Positions 52,777-63,167 of a stretch of 64,000 nt of DNA are shown piece after piece. The stretch is from Metallosphaera sedula DSM 5348 (GTDB lineage Archaea > Thermoproteota > Thermoprotei_A > Sulfolobales > Sulfolobaceae), in contig NC_009440.1 in the NCBI RefSeq assembly GCF_000016605.1, forward strand, positions 124,001-188,000. The letters are read 5' to 3'. The notes beneath the pieces were generated by a model, which did no database searches, was not told the DNA's origin, and saw only the letters and a program-made list of their open reading frames with translations. Position numbers and translations under genes: made by a program. How positions within the stretch are numbered: position 1 is the stretch's first letter; the number at the start of each line of letters is the position of its first letter.

Positions 52777-53698
52777 TAACCTAATCTTACCCATCTTTGT
52801 TAAGGAGGGTATATCTAAGCCCGAGGAAATTTCCTCAATGCCTGACGTTTATAGGTACCCTGTGGGTGATCCCCTAATTAAGTTCGTAGAGGGGAATTAT
52901 TCCAAGGGAATAAGGAAGGTTATCCTGTTCGGGATTCCATCCTTCAAGGATAACATAGCGAGCTCCGCATATCAGAAGGATGGAGTAATTCAGAGGTCGT
53001 TAAAGCTATTGAAGGAAACATTTGGAGACAAGATACTTCTCTTCGCAGACGAATGCACTGACGAGTACACTAGTCATGGACACTGTGGGATAGTGAATTA
53101 CAGGGGGAAACAATATTACATTGACAACGATGAGAGCTTGAAGGTCCACGCGAAGATAGCCCTGTCTCAAGCCGAGGCAGGTGCCGACGTGATTGCACCC
53201 TCTAGCATGATGGATGGAGTTGTTGGCGCCATTAGGGAAGAGCTTGACAGAAATGGCTTTACTGATACCCTTATCATGTCTTATAGCGTGAAGTACGCCT
53301 CAGTCTTCTATTCCCCGTTTAGAGAGGCAGCCAGCTCAGCCCCTGCATTTGGGGACAGGAAAAGCTACCAGATGGACCCACGAAACGCCAACGAGGCGAT
53401 AAAGGAGGCCAGATTGGACTTAGAGGAGGGGGCTGATATACTTATGGTGAAACCGGCCCACACTTACCTAGACGTGATAAGGCTGGTAAAGGAGACCTAT
53501 CCCGAATATCCCCTAGCAGCATATCATGTTAGCGGAGAGTATTCCATGATCAAGGCCGCGGCCATAAACGGTTGGTTGAACGAGAAGGTGGCCGTCCTCG
53601 AGATCACTCACGCCATTAGGCGTGCGGGGGCTGATATGATCCTGACCTATTACGCTCCAAAACTGGCAGAGTGGATTTTGGAGGCGAGTCCGTTTTGA
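52688..53698 (+). CDS. hemB: delta-aminolevulinic acid dehydratase (porphobilinogen synthase)
   Basis: A 336-residue enzyme condensing two 5-aminolevulinates. The N-terminus [15 protein letters not shown] is conserved and fixes the ATG at 52688 despite overlap with hemA. Active-site lysines are in [18 protein letters not shown] and [11 protein letters not shown]. In the metal site, [17 protein letters not shown] keeps the first and last cysteines of the classical zinc motif but has Asp in place of the second, a mixed type. It overlaps hemL by four bases at the preferred start. Confidence 0.95.
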
Positions 53699-54948
53699 GC
53701 AGTGATTTGTGGAATAAGGCTCAAGCTGTCTTTGCAGGTGGAGTAAATAGCCCAGTAAGGGCTGCGGTAAAGCCATTTCCCTTCTATACTAGATCTGCTA
53801 AGGGCGCATACCTAGTTACAGAGGATTCAAGGAGACTCATTGATTTCGTTTTGGGATATGGTCCCCTGATTCTTGGTCACGCCCACCCCAAGGTAATCGA
53901 GGCAGTGAAGGACCAGTTAGAGAGGGGATGGTTATACGGAACCCCCAGCAGGGCGGAGGTTGAGCTTGCCTCCATGATTACCAAGCATGTACCATCTGCC
54001 CAGAAGGTCAGATTCGTGAATAGTGGCACAGAAGCTACCATGACCGCACTCAGGTTAAGCAGGGGATTCACTGGTAGGAGTAAGATACTCAAGTTCGACG
54101 GTAATTATCACGGGGCCCACGATTACGTTCTCATCGACGCGGGAAGCGCAGCTTCGGAGTTCGGAGTTCCCTTCTCTCAGGGAATACCCACGGAGGTCTC
54201 ATCCACCGTGTTGGTTTGCCCCTACAATGACTTGACCTGCGTGGAGACGGTATTGAAGAGGGAGGAGATAGCTGGGGTAATAGTGGAGCCTGTGATGGGA
54301 AACATGGGAGTTATTCCACCTGAGAAGGATTTCTTACCAGGTTTGAGGAAGCTCACCAGAGAATACGGGTCAGTGCTAATTTTCGACGAAGTGATTACGG
54401 GCTTCAGGTTAGGATTAGGTGGCGCGCAATCCTATTTTGGGGTGACGCCCGACCTGACAACCTTGGGTAAGATAATAGGCGGAGGTTTCCCCATAGGTGC
54501 AGTTTGCGGTAGGAAAGAGATAATGGACCAGCTCACCCCCTCTGGAAGAGTGTTCAACGCTGGAACCTTTAATGCAAACCCAATTTCCATGACAGCCGGG
54601 ATAGCCACAATACAAGAACTTGAGAAAAAGGAGGTGTACACGGTGAGCGAGAGGGCTGCAAGGGTCTTGGCTGAGGAGATAGATCGGGCCATAAAGATGG
54701 ACCACGTCGTGAACAGGGTCTACAACTTTTTCCAGTTCTTCCTTGGGGTGAAGGATGTCAGAAACGCTAATGATGCTCGTAAGGCAAAGAGGGATCTTTA
54801 CGTTAAAGTTCACGAGAGTTTACTGAAGGAGGGGGTATTCATCCCTCCAAGTCAGTTTGAGGCCCTCTTTACCTCAGGAGCTCATGATGACGACGTGGTG
54901 AATGAAAGTGCTAGGGTCTTCAAGAAGGTACTGGAGGATCTAACGTGA
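53695..54948 (+). CDS. hemL: glutamate-1-semialdehyde 2,1-aminomutase
   Basis: A roughly 418-residue PLP enzyme converting glutamate-1-semialdehyde to 5-aminolevulinate. It begins [63 protein letters not shown] and the PLP Lys in [15 protein letters not shown] are diagnostic. TTG 53695, overlapping the hemB stop (TTGA) with GGAGG about 10 bases before it, is the likely start; GTG 53671 is an alternative. Confidence 0.94.
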
Positions 54949-55817
54949 AGATAAGGATCGCCGCGAGGGGAAGTAAGCTAAGCCTTAAGCAAGTGGAGAT
55001 AGTGACCACTTATTTACAGGCCAAGGGATATGAAACGGAGTTCATCGAAATCAAGACCAAGGCAGACCTATTTGGAAATAAACCCCTCCATGAGATAGGC
55101 AAGGGCGTTTTTGAGAAGGAAGTCAATGAGGCGGTTCTTCAGGGAAGGGCGGATATAGCTGTACACAGCATGAAGGATATGTCATCCGAGTTACCCCCAG
55201 GTCTAGAATTGTTGGCAACTCCCAAGAGGGAGAACCCGGTAGACGTTCTAGTCTCTGAGTTAAACCTTGAGGAATTGCCAGAGAAATCACGAATAGGCAC
55301 AGGGAGTCTAAGGAGGGCTAATTTCCTTAAGGTCGTGAGACCCGATCTGGTAGTCGAGAATATAAGAGGTAATGTGGACACCAGACTTAGAAAGTATAGG
55401 GACCATGAATATGATGGAATAATTTTGGCTGAGGCTGGGTTAAGGAGGCTTGGAGTCGAGGTTAAGAGATTCCCACTCGACGTAGAAAGCTTCACTCCTG
55501 AACCCAACCAGGGTATAATAGCTGTTGTGGGAAGTCCCAAGTTCCTGGGTCTATTTCAAGAGCTTAACGATACGGGGACCATGAAGGAGGCTCTAGCAGA
55601 GAAGGAGACGGTAAAAGTAGTTGGGGGTGGGTGTCACTCACCTTTGGGAGTTCTGTTTAGGCTGGAGGATGACGTGTTACATGGTATAGCGAGTTACAGC
55701 AATGGAGTAAAGAGAGTCACCGTTAAGCTCTCGACGCGTGAGTCACCTCAGATTGCCGGTAATCAACTAGGTAAAGCCCTGGTAAAGGCGATGAAAGATG
55801 AGGGTCTTATACCTTAG
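54945..55817 (+). CDS. hemC: porphobilinogen deaminase
   Basis: A 290-residue hydroxymethylbilane synthase. It starts [35 protein letters not shown]-type region ([16 protein letters not shown]), [26 protein letters not shown] and the dipyrromethane-binding Cys in [10 protein letters not shown] are all present. GTG start in a 4-base overlap with hemL; 3' end overlaps hemD by 20 bases. Confidence 0.95.
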
Positions 55818-56472
55818 ACCTGAGGGGAGTTCGTTACCAGAGCTTCCAGGGTTTAGTATCCTCAACGTCTCTATTTTCTCCGTAAAGTGCCTCGAGTATG
55901 ACAACTCGTATCTGAAGAGTGACGGAGTTGCGTTTACTAGCGTAAACGCGGTAAGATGCTTCAAGGACTTTGATAGTATACGGGGAAAAAGTATATTTTC
56001 CATAGGTCCGGGGACGGCTGAGGAGTTAAGGAAGCATGGGTTCGAATCGATCTATCCAGAAAGGTATACTAGCAAGGATCTAGCTCTCCTGATCCTCAGG
56101 AGTGGCGTTCGCGAGGTTTCTGCCTTCAGGAGCCTCAAGGCATCAGATGATATGAGGAGGATACTAGTCTCTATCCTATATCATGAAGTATACGACTACG
56201 ATCTAATCTTAGATGAAGAGAAGCTAAACCAAGTTAAGGAACTTCTCGCTACGTGTTCCGTGGATGTTGTGGTGCTGACGAGTTCATTAATAGCTAAAAG
56301 TGTAGCTAATTTCATAAGGGATTGTCATAAAGTAGTTACCATAGGACCAATGACATCTGCTTCACTGAAAACACTTAGACCGGACTTGAGTTTCACTGAA
56401 AGCGACGAGTCCACAATAGATGGGACCGTTAAGGTTTTGAAGAGTTTGAAAGGAGGTGAAAGAGATGGATGA
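55798..56472 (+). CDS. hemD: uroporphyrinogen-III synthase
   Basis: A 224-residue, low-similarity protein identified partly by position after hemC. Two alpha/beta halves are visible: VAFTSVNAVRCFKDF in the first, and VVVLTSSLIAKSVANFI and TIGPMTSASLKTLRPDL in the second, the usual HemD pattern. It cyclises hydroxymethylbilane with inversion of ring D. ATG 55798 inside hemC. Last clear hem gene of the operon. Confidence 0.88.
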   Translation: MRVLYLRPEGSSLPELPGFSILNVSIFSVKCLEYDNSYLKSDGVAFTSVNAVRCFKDFDSIRGKSIFSIGPGTAEELRKHGFESIYPERYTSKDLALLILRSGVREVSAFRSLKASDDMRRILVSILYHEVYDYDLILDEEKLNQVKELLATCSVDVVVLTSSLIAKSVANFIRDCHKVVTIGPMTSASLKTLRPDLSFTESDESTIDGTVKVLKSLKGGERDG

Positions 56473-56728
56473 CGTTCGAGACCTATTACTTAAGGTGCTC
56501 AGGAAAATAGATCCCACCATCATTGAGGACACTGTGGATATCAAGTTTATACAGAACTTCAAGGACAGATATGACGTGTTCGGCCAGTTCAAGAATGCCA
56601 AGGGGATTTACGAATTTGCGGTGAGCTTTGATAACAAGGGAAATATTAAGAGAGAACACGTTAACATGATAGTCCCTCATAAGGTTAGAGATGATATTGA
56701 ACGTAAAGTTTACGATAAAGGTGATTGA
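56465..56728 (+). CDS. small protein of unknown function after hemD
   Basis: An 87-residue alpha/beta protein (MDDVRDLLLKVLRKIDPTII). The ATG at 56465 has GGAGGTG about 10 bases before it. No motif recognised. It overlaps hemD by 8 bases and is followed without a gap by the phosphodiesterase-like gene, so it belongs to the same transcript; a function in tetrapyrrole metabolism is possible but unsupported. Confidence 0.6.
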   Translation: MDDVRDLLLKVLRKIDPTIIEDTVDIKFIQNFKDRYDVFGQFKNAKGIYEFAVSFDNKGNIKREHVNMIVPHKVRDDIERKVYDKGD

Positions 56729-58330
56729 TTGAAAGTTTTATTGGTTGTTGTGGACGGGCTGGCCTATCATTTAATGGAGAGATTCATAGATCAACTTCCC
56801 ACTATTCAGGAGATGGCGGAGGAAGGGGTGTATGGTCCCCTTGAGAGCACTTTCCCGTCCATAACCCCTGTGGCTTTAGCCTCTCTTTTCACTGGGGTAT
56901 CACCAAAGGTTCACGGTGTTGTAGCCCCCAGAATATTCGTGAAGGGAAGAAAGATTCAGTCTAGCATATCTGCCTTTTCCAGTAGCTCACTCATGGTAGA
57001 CCCTATCTGGGCTACGCTGGGAAGGAAAGGTTACAAGGTTGTGATAACCTCTGCTCCTCAGGCCTTACCAGATAAATGGAAACTAGATAATGTGATTCTG
57101 TTCGATCCATACAAGGCCAAGGTTAAGAGATGCTCCGAGGGAACCCTCCTCAAGGAGGGCGAAAACGAGTTTATTGGAAAGAAGTGGAGCGTAAAGGTAG
57201 AGGACCAGATTTACCTTGTGGGAGTGGAAGGACAAGAATTCAAAGTGGAGATGGGGTCATGGATTGGACCTCTGGAAGTAAACGGAAAGTGCGGAGAGGA
57301 AGAGTTGAAGGCTTCTATCTTTCTTCATGCAACTCCCCGTGGAGTATATGTAACTCCGCCAGCCTTTCTGAACTTTAAGTGGGGAAACAACAGGGACCTT
57401 CTCCTTGAGGTTTGGGAGAATGTAGTCAAGAAAGTTGGAATGTTGCTGGACGGTGATTATAAGGGATTAAACAAGGGCCTAATCACGTTCGATGAGTATT
57501 TAAAGACAGCTGAACTCTCCTTTAACTTTTTCGTGGAATACTCGCTCTACCTCCTTAGGAGAAGCGATTGGGATTTTGGAGTCACCTATCTTCCGATAGT
57601 GGATAATCTTCAGCACCTTTTGTATGGCGTGGATGATGGGAAGGCACTAGAGCACATTTTTCAGGCTTACAAAATGGCTGATAAGTTTCTAATGTTGCAT
57701 AGGAGTTTAGCAGAAAATATATTCCTTTGTTCCGACCACGGAATAACAAAAATAAAGAAGAGAGTCTATGTCAATAAAATATTGGAGAGGTTAAACGTGT
57801 TGAAAATGGACGACGGTAAAATAAACTGGGGGAAAACTAAGGCCTACTATGGCGGGGGAGGCTTAATCAGGATAAACCTTAAAGATAGGGAGGAAGCCGG
57901 CGTGGTCTATCCGAAGGAGTATCAGAAGCTGGTAAGGTATATCGTGAAAAACCTAGAGGATCTTAAGGACGATGATGGTGAATCCATTTTCACGGGTATT
58001 TACATGAGGGACACTCCTGCCTCAGACAGACAGGGTGACATTGAGCTTAGCATTAGGGACTATTATTCGCTCAGTTCCAACGTTGATCATGAGAACGAGA
58101 TAGATACCGTGAAACCCTATTCCACTTCCACGGGAGATCACGGGTTTTACAGGAAGGAGGACCTTTATGGAGTGATCCTAGGAATAGGACCCAAAATAGC
58201 CAGGGGTAAGAAGATAAAGGCCAAGATCGTCGACATAGCTCCCACAATCCTGAAGATTATGGACGTTCAAGGTCCTAAGATGGAGGGAAGGGTCCTAGTG
58301 GAGGCCCTGAGTAATGGAGGTCAGGAGTAA
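56729..58330 (+). CDS. alkaline phosphatase-superfamily phosphodiesterase
   Basis: A 533-residue metal-dependent phosphodiesterase/pyrophosphatase-like enzyme. LLVVVDGLAYHLMER has the metal Asp; STFPSITPVALASLFTG holds the nucleophile Thr and is typical of the nucleotide pyrophosphatase/PglZ-like branch; SDHGITKIKKR and TSTGDHGFYRKED supply the remaining Asp/His ligands. Substrate unknown. TTG start immediately after the previous stop. It overlaps the next gene by 17 bases. Confidence 0.8.
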   Translation: MKVLLVVVDGLAYHLMERFIDQLPTIQEMAEEGVYGPLESTFPSITPVALASLFTGVSPKVHGVVAPRIFVKGRKIQSSISAFSSSSLMVDPIWATLGRKGYKVVITSAPQALPDKWKLDNVILFDPYKAKVKRCSEGTLLKEGENEFIGKKWSVKVEDQIYLVGVEGQEFKVEMGSWIGPLEVNGKCGEEELKASIFLHATPRGVYVTPPAFLNFKWGNNRDLLLEVWENVVKKVGMLLDGDYKGLNKGLITFDEYLKTAELSFNFFVEYSLYLLRRSDWDFGVTYLPIVDNLQHLLYGVDDGKALEHIFQAYKMADKFLMLHRSLAENIFLCSDHGITKIKKRVYVNKILERLNVLKMDDGKINWGKTKAYYGGGGLIRINLKDREEAGVVYPKEYQKLVRYIVKNLEDLKDDDGESIFTGIYMRDTPASDRQGDIELSIRDYYSLSSNVDHENEIDTVKPYSTSTGDHGFYRKEDLYGVILGIGPKIARGKKIKAKIVDIAPTILKIMDVQGPKMEGRVLVEALSNGGQE

Positions 58331-59693
58331 GAGACACAACAGGGTCAGGGCACCGTTTGATTGCGAGAGAGGGTTGCCCTATACAGAGGTAAACGTGAAC
58401 GGGAAAATTGTGGAGAACTGTGAGCCTCCTACAAGACTTCATGGGCTTAGCTTTCCCTTAAGCGGGATGTATCTACATCGAGTCAAACTTCTGAGAACCT
58501 TTCCCTGGCTCCTGGAAAAGGTAGCAGAACGGATGAATGTTCCAGAAGGATACTCCACCGTGGAGGATTACAGGGTTGAGAGGGTTAGCGTGGATACGCT
58601 AATAGTAGGATCAGGACTTTCAGGTTTAACAGCTCTATCCAAGAGTAAGGCCATGCTTGTCACGAATGATCTTTACACAGACCTCTTTGACGATCCCTTG
58701 AATCAGGGAGAGCTTTTGGGGAAGGTCAAGGACATTATCAAGCAGAACGAGGGTAGGATAATTCAGGGCGACTTCCTAGGAAAGTTTACTGAGGGCTTTG
58801 TGGTCAGAACGGGTAAGAAACTCGTTCTAGTTTCCCCCTCCAGGGTGATCTTCGCCGTTGGTGGAAGATATTTGCCTCCTATCTTCGAGGGTAATGACTA
58901 TCCCAACGTGATTTCCAGGAGACTTTATCTCAAGAGGAGATCTGCCTATAGAAGGATAGTGGTTCTTGGATCTTCGGATGATGCAATTAAAACTAGTCTA
59001 ATTTCAGGAGGTAAAATTCTGACTCCGCGTGGGGTAAGGCTCTTCTCAAGAAGGTACTTGGAGTTGGCCGAAACTAGGGGGGTGGAGATAGAGGAGGTCG
59101 ACTCTCTTAAGGTGAAACCAAGGGATGGCAAACTTTTCGTGGAGTGGAATAGTAGTAATCTTCTGGTTGACGCTGTGGTTTTCGCTCCAGTTAAACAGCC
59201 CAGACTGGAACCCATAGCTAATGCAGGGTGTGAATACAGGTTTTACCCAAACATGGGACTATACGTTCCGGAACATGAGATGGACGGTTACATGAGGAGT
59301 TGTGGGCACTTTGTAGTTGGAGGGGCCAGAGGCATCATGGACGAAGAAACGTCGATGTTAAGTGCTGAGGCTCCTTTTAGCGCTGAGGCCCTCTCTACCC
59401 TAGCCAGTCATCTGAAAGAAACTCCCCTTCACGAGTACTACACAAGGAATTTCGTATCTGTGAAGAGTCCATATTACTATTCTCCAGGAGGTTACGCTTG
59501 TTTCTGCGAAGATGTGCTCTGGAGTGATGTGGAACAGGTCATGAAAATGGGTTACGACAATGTGGAGTTAATCAAAAGGGTTGGTGGGATTGGTCTTGGC
59601 GAGTGTCAGGGCAAGGTTTGCACATACGTTACTGGTAGTATCCTGTCAAGTCAGAGGCTGATAACCTTCAGATCACCGCTTTACCCGATGTGA
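58314..59693 (+). CDS. amine/opine dehydrogenase alpha subunit, HcnA/HcnB-SoxA-like flavoprotein
   Basis: A 459-residue protein. Residues ~1-65 (RAPFDCERGLPYTEVNVNGK) look like the 2Fe-2S ferredoxin-like domain of sarcosine oxidase alpha, though without its full cysteine set. The middle is a pyridine-nucleotide/FAD disulfide oxidoreductase (LIVGSGLSGLTAL; VIFAVGGRYLPPIF). The C-terminus YACFCEDVLWSDVEQ ... GLGECQGKVC is a BFD-like 2Fe-2S-binding domain. This resembles the alpha subunit of dye-linked proline/hydroxyproline or sarcosine dehydrogenases, partner of the next gene (4-base overlap). Confidence 0.8.
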   Translation: MEVRSKRHNRVRAPFDCERGLPYTEVNVNGKIVENCEPPTRLHGLSFPLSGMYLHRVKLLRTFPWLLEKVAERMNVPEGYSTVEDYRVERVSVDTLIVGSGLSGLTALSKSKAMLVTNDLYTDLFDDPLNQGELLGKVKDIIKQNEGRIIQGDFLGKFTEGFVVRTGKKLVLVSPSRVIFAVGGRYLPPIFEGNDYPNVISRRLYLKRRSAYRRIVVLGSSDDAIKTSLISGGKILTPRGVRLFSRRYLELAETRGVEIEEVDSLKVKPRDGKLFVEWNSSNLLVDAVVFAPVKQPRLEPIANAGCEYRFYPNMGLYVPEHEMDGYMRSCGHFVVGGARGIMDEETSMLSAEAPFSAEALSTLASHLKETPLHEYYTRNFVSVKSPYYYSPGGYACFCEDVLWSDVEQVMKMGYDNVELIKRVGGIGLGECQGKVCTYVTGSILSSQRLITFRSPLYPM

Positions 59694-59698
59694 TAGCC

Positions 59699-60796
59699 AT
59701 GGTGGTAATTTTAGGGGCTGGAGGACACGGGATAAGTCTAGCTTATCATTTAGCAAAGAAAGGCGTTTCTTCCACCGTCATTGAAATGTCTAGAATAAAC
59801 TACGGATCCAGTGGAAGGAACGCTGGAAGGTTTAGGTACCACTTCTACACGAGGGAAAATGTGGAGTTTGCAAAGGAGGCCATCCCCTACCTCCTAAAGA
59901 TGTGCAAGGAATTACCACTTAACCCGGTCTGCGTTAAAACCGGTTATCTTTGGGTCCTTGAGGACGAGAAAACATTGGACGTCATCAAAAAAATGGACGG
60001 ATTGTGGAAGTCCATGGGAGTGGGTGGAAAGTTCCTCGATTGTTCGGAGATAGACTACCTGAAGAGTGAGAGTCAGTGCTACCTTGCTCCACAGGACGGG
60101 GCATTTCATCACGATTACCTTACCTTCGGGATGTATGAGGAAGTGAAGGAGGAGATTACCCTAATCACGGGAGAGGCCAAGGAGCTAGTTGTGTCGGGAG
60201 GGAAAGTGAAAGGAGTTAAGGTCAATGGAAAGGTCATCAACAGCGACGTAGTTGTTGTAACCTTGGGGGCTTGGAGTGGAAAGTTCATGAAGGAGAACGG
60301 AATCTCACTTCCTGTAGAGCCAGAGAAGAAGGAGATCTTCATCACAGAGGACCTGAGGTATAGGGTAAAGCCCCTTGTGATAACTCCCAAGGTGTACTTC
60401 TCCCATACACTAAAGGGAGAAATAATTGGTGGAGTTGAGGATGTTAGGGAAAGAGGTTTCCTTGACTTTAACGTATCCCTAGAGAGAACAATACTGTTCT
60501 TAAGGGATGTAAGGAGGCTAATTAAAGGGGCCGAGGGGATAAGGGTGTTGAGAGGATGGGCAGGCTATTATGAAATGACACCAGATCACTCCCACGTAAT
60601 GGGTTATTCCGAGTCTTGGCCCGAAGGCCTCTTTGTCGATGCTGGCTACAGCGGTCACGGCATGATGTTCTCCCCTTACTCTGGCAAGGTAATGGCGGAC
60701 CTAATTCTGGATAATGTGAAGAGCAGGTTTATTGACATTTTTAGTCCGGAGAGATTTGAGAAGAATAGGTTAGTAGATGAAAGAATGGTCATTTGA
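59699..60796 (+). CDS. FAD-dependent amine oxidoreductase, beta subunit (DAO family)
   Basis: A 365-residue flavoprotein of the D-amino acid oxidase/sarcosine oxidase beta family: VVILGAGGHGISLAYHLAKK (FAD ADP-binding), GSSGRNAGRFRYHFYTREN, VVVTLGAWSGKFM, and the C-terminal GWAGYYEMTPDHSHVMGYS and YSGHGMMFSPYSGK. It probably oxidises a secondary or imino amino acid and passes electrons to the alpha subunit. The frame begins at 59690; ATG 59699 starts directly at the FAD motif. Confidence 0.87.
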   Translation: MVVILGAGGHGISLAYHLAKKGVSSTVIEMSRINYGSSGRNAGRFRYHFYTRENVEFAKEAIPYLLKMCKELPLNPVCVKTGYLWVLEDEKTLDVIKKMDGLWKSMGVGGKFLDCSEIDYLKSESQCYLAPQDGAFHHDYLTFGMYEEVKEEITLITGEAKELVVSGGKVKGVKVNGKVINSDVVVVTLGAWSGKFMKENGISLPVEPEKKEIFITEDLRYRVKPLVITPKVYFSHTLKGEIIGGVEDVRERGFLDFNVSLERTILFLRDVRRLIKGAEGIRVLRGWAGYYEMTPDHSHVMGYSESWPEGLFVDAGYSGHGMMFSPYSGKVMADLILDNVKSRFIDIFSPERFEKNRLVDERMVI

Positions 60797-60861
60797 GCTG
60801 GGATCTAACGTCAGAACTCTTTTCATTTCTGTCAGGCCAAACTCCTGTAGCCTGGTATCGT

Positions 60862-60871
60862 GGGGGGGGGG
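60862..60871 (+). repeat. poly-G run of ten
   Basis: An uninterrupted run of ten G within a 132-base gap between the amine-oxidoreductase and phosphohexomutase genes. Such runs are prone to slippage in replication and to sequencing error. It lies 30-40 bases upstream of the promoter region (TTTTTATTAATC, about 60898) of the next gene. Confidence 0.9.
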
Positions 60872-60928
60872 ACCTATTCTTAGCCTTCCAGCGCGCGTTT
60901 TTATTAATCTTCTCCCATTTAGATTGTT

Positions 60929-62287
60929 ATGGGAAAACTGTTTGGTACAGACGGAGTTAGAGGAATAGTAAACCAGGAGTTAACAGTGGAACTGGCTCAA
61001 GGGTTGGGTAAGGCAATAGGCACGTTCTTTGGAGAGGGTAGCAACATCCTCCTGGGGAGGGACGCGAGGGCAGGAGGGGACATGTTAAGCAGGGCGGTTG
61101 AGAGCGGTTTACTTAGTACAGGGGTAAGAGTCTTTGAGGGAGGATTTGCGCCCACTCCGGCGCTTCAATACGCTGTAAAAACACTTGGCTATGACGGTGG
61201 AGTGATAATAACCGCGAGTCATAACCCAAGGGAACATAATGGGATTAAGGTTCTGGATAGGGACGGCGTTGAAGTCTCTAGGGAAAAGGAGGACAAGATA
61301 GAGGAAATATACTTCTCAGGAAGGTTCAACGTCGTCCCCTGGAATAGGCTAACATACGACGTAAAGAGAGATGACAGGGTAATAGACACTTACGTTCAGG
61401 GAGTTCTATCCCACGTTGATGTAGAAAAGATAAGGGCAAGGAACTTCAAGGTACTCGTGGATGGTGCCAATAGCGTTGGATCAATTTCAACTCCAATGGT
61501 CGCAAGATTACTGGGTTGTAAGATCTTCACAATCAACGCAAACTTAGATCCTACTTTCCCTGCAAGGAACCCAGAGCCGACCATGGAATCTCTTAAGGAG
61601 ACTGCAGGGATTGCCTCGTCTCTTAAGGTGGACTTGGCAGTAGCTCATGACGGGGATGCAGATAGGGCGATCTTTATAGACTCTAAGGGTAGGGTGCAAT
61701 GGGGAGATAGGAGCGGTTCTCTGCTCAGTTGGTGGGCTTCAGGTAAGGTGAACTTCCCCAGGAGAATATTCACTGCAGTTTCCAGTTCCTCGCTGGTTCA
61801 AGAGTTCCTATCTCGTTATGGAATAGAGGTTGTATGGACTAAGGTGGGAAGTGTGGATATTGCCAGAAAACTTATCCAAGAAAAGGGGATAGCGGGCTTT
61901 GAGGAGAACGGTGGATTCATTTTCCCAGGACACCAGTATGTGAGGGACGGTGCAATGTCCTTTGCCCTCATGTTGGAGATGATGGCCTCTGAGGGGGTTA
62001 GCTCGGCCGACCTCTTCGATAGACTACCCCAGTATTATTTGGTCAAAACCAAGGTTGATCTTAAGCCAGGGATGGACGTTGCCAGAATCTATGAAAAGGT
62101 GGAAAGAGAGCTTGGCACAGGGAACCAGGTGGTTAAGATTGACGGTGTAAAGATCATTGGGAAAGACTTCTGGATCCTAGTGAGAAAGAGCGGTACTGAG
62201 CCAATAATTAGGGTGATGGTTGAGGCTAAGGAGCAGGGAATGGCTGAAAGCTTGGCAAACCAAGTCAAAGCCCTGATAGGTGCTTGA
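60929..62287 (+). CDS. glmM: phosphoglucosamine mutase/phosphohexomutase
   Basis: A 452-residue alpha-D-phosphohexomutase: [13 protein letters not shown], the phosphoserine loop [15 protein letters not shown], the metal loop [12 protein letters not shown], the sugar-binding [14 protein letters not shown] and the phosphate-binding [15 protein letters not shown], one in each of four domains. GlmM-like numbering suggests glucosamine-6-P, though archaeal relatives also take glucose- or galactosamine-phosphates. ATG start about 30 bases after a TATA-like TTTTTATTAA; 3' end next to the Trm112 gene. Confidence 0.93.
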   Translation: MGKLFGTDGVRGIVNQELTVELAQGLGKAIGTFFGEGSNILLGRDARAGGDMLSRAVESGLLSTGVRVFEGGFAPTPALQYAVKTLGYDGGVIITASHNPREHNGIKVLDRDGVEVSREKEDKIEEIYFSGRFNVVPWNRLTYDVKRDDRVIDTYVQGVLSHVDVEKIRARNFKVLVDGANSVGSISTPMVARLLGCKIFTINANLDPTFPARNPEPTMESLKETAGIASSLKVDLAVAHDGDADRAIFIDSKGRVQWGDRSGSLLSWWASGKVNFPRRIFTAVSSSSLVQEFLSRYGIEVVWTKVGSVDIARKLIQEKGIAGFEENGGFIFPGHQYVRDGAMSFALMLEMMASEGVSSADLFDRLPQYYLVKTKVDLKPGMDVARIYEKVERELGTGNQVVKIDGVKIIGKDFWILVRKSGTEPIIRVMVEAKEQGMAESLANQVKALIGA

Positions 62288-62288
62288 C

Positions 62289-62675
62289 ATGAAATACAGA
62301 CTAATGGACATTCTGGCTTGCCCCATGTGCAAACATTTTCACCTGGATCTCTACGTGTTCCAGGAGAAGGAGTATCCCAAGAGGGAACCTAACGGACAGC
62401 TTCCCCTCTGTGAAATTTACTGTGCCTATAAGAACACCGAGGTAAAGTCCCTAGAGTCTCCACCTTGTCAAGAGTGCATAAAGAAGGAGGTAGTGGAGGG
62501 CCTACTGGTGTGCCCGGCGTGTAACAGATGGTACCCCATCATCGACGAGATACCTAGGATGTTGCCAGATAAGTTAAGGAAAAGGGAGAGCGAACTTGAG
62601 TTTCTTGAAAAATACAAATCTAAAATTCCCCAAAAGGTGCTAGAGAGCGGACTTCCCTTCAATCTCAAGAGTTAA
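62289..62675 (+). CDS. Trm112-like zinc protein
   Basis: A 128-residue protein of the Trm112 type: MKYRLMDILACPMCK at the start, ending with the zinc-ribbon LVCPACNRWYPIIDEIPRMLP. A Cys-rich insert (CEIYC ... CQEC) separates the two halves, which is longer than typical Trm112. Family members are small activating partners of SAM methyltransferases acting on tRNA, rRNA and translation factors. The ATG at 62289 is 1 base after the glmM stop. Confidence 0.8.
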   Translation: MKYRLMDILACPMCKHFHLDLYVFQEKEYPKREPNGQLPLCEIYCAYKNTEVKSLESPPCQECIKKEVVEGLLVCPACNRWYPIIDEIPRMLPDKLRKRESELEFLEKYKSKIPQKVLESGLPFNLKS

Positions 62676-62747
62676 CTATCCCAGCTTTACTCAAATTAAA
62701 ATGAGCTTATTAATGGCCATTCCCTAACTTACTATGGTGTAAACATT

Positions 62748-63167
62748 ATGGAAGGCTCATTCATTAGTAATCTGGATGAATGGATTAAGATGCAGAAGAA
62801 TCTGCTTGCAACAATCAAGGACATGGAGAAGAAAGAGGAGACAATGGAGGAGGACAGGTTAGACCTAATTCTCGCCTCGAGGGTAGCTTTCCAGCACATG
62901 ATGAGGACCTTGAAGGCTTTCGATCAATGGTTACAGGACCCCATGATAATCAAGCATATGCCAAGGGAGATGCTTGAGGATGTTAAGAAGACCAGTTGGG
63001 CTATACTTCAGCAACTCCTAGAACTAGATGTGAGACATACGAGCCAGGCCAAGGAATTGATAACGAAGCTTGGGAAAGAGGGGAAGTTAGATCCCTTAAT
63101 CTGGAGCAGACCGCCAGTGGAAGAACAACCTAGCCAGCCAAAGAGAGGTACCTTCACAACAATGTAA
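62748..63167 (+). CDS. helical protein of unknown function (DUF2153-like)
   Basis: A 139-residue, almost entirely helical protein ([40 protein letters not shown]) with a proline-rich C-terminus. I associate it with the crenarchaeal DUF2153 family, from memory and not verified; no function known. ATG start with AT-rich sequence before it; a single-gene unit. Confidence 0.6.
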   Translation: MEGSFISNLDEWIKMQKNLLATIKDMEKKEETMEEDRLDLILASRVAFQHMMRTLKAFDQWLQDPMIIKHMPREMLEDVKKTSWAILQQLLELDVRHTSQAKELITKLGKEGKLDPLIWSRPPVEEQPSQPKRGTFTTM

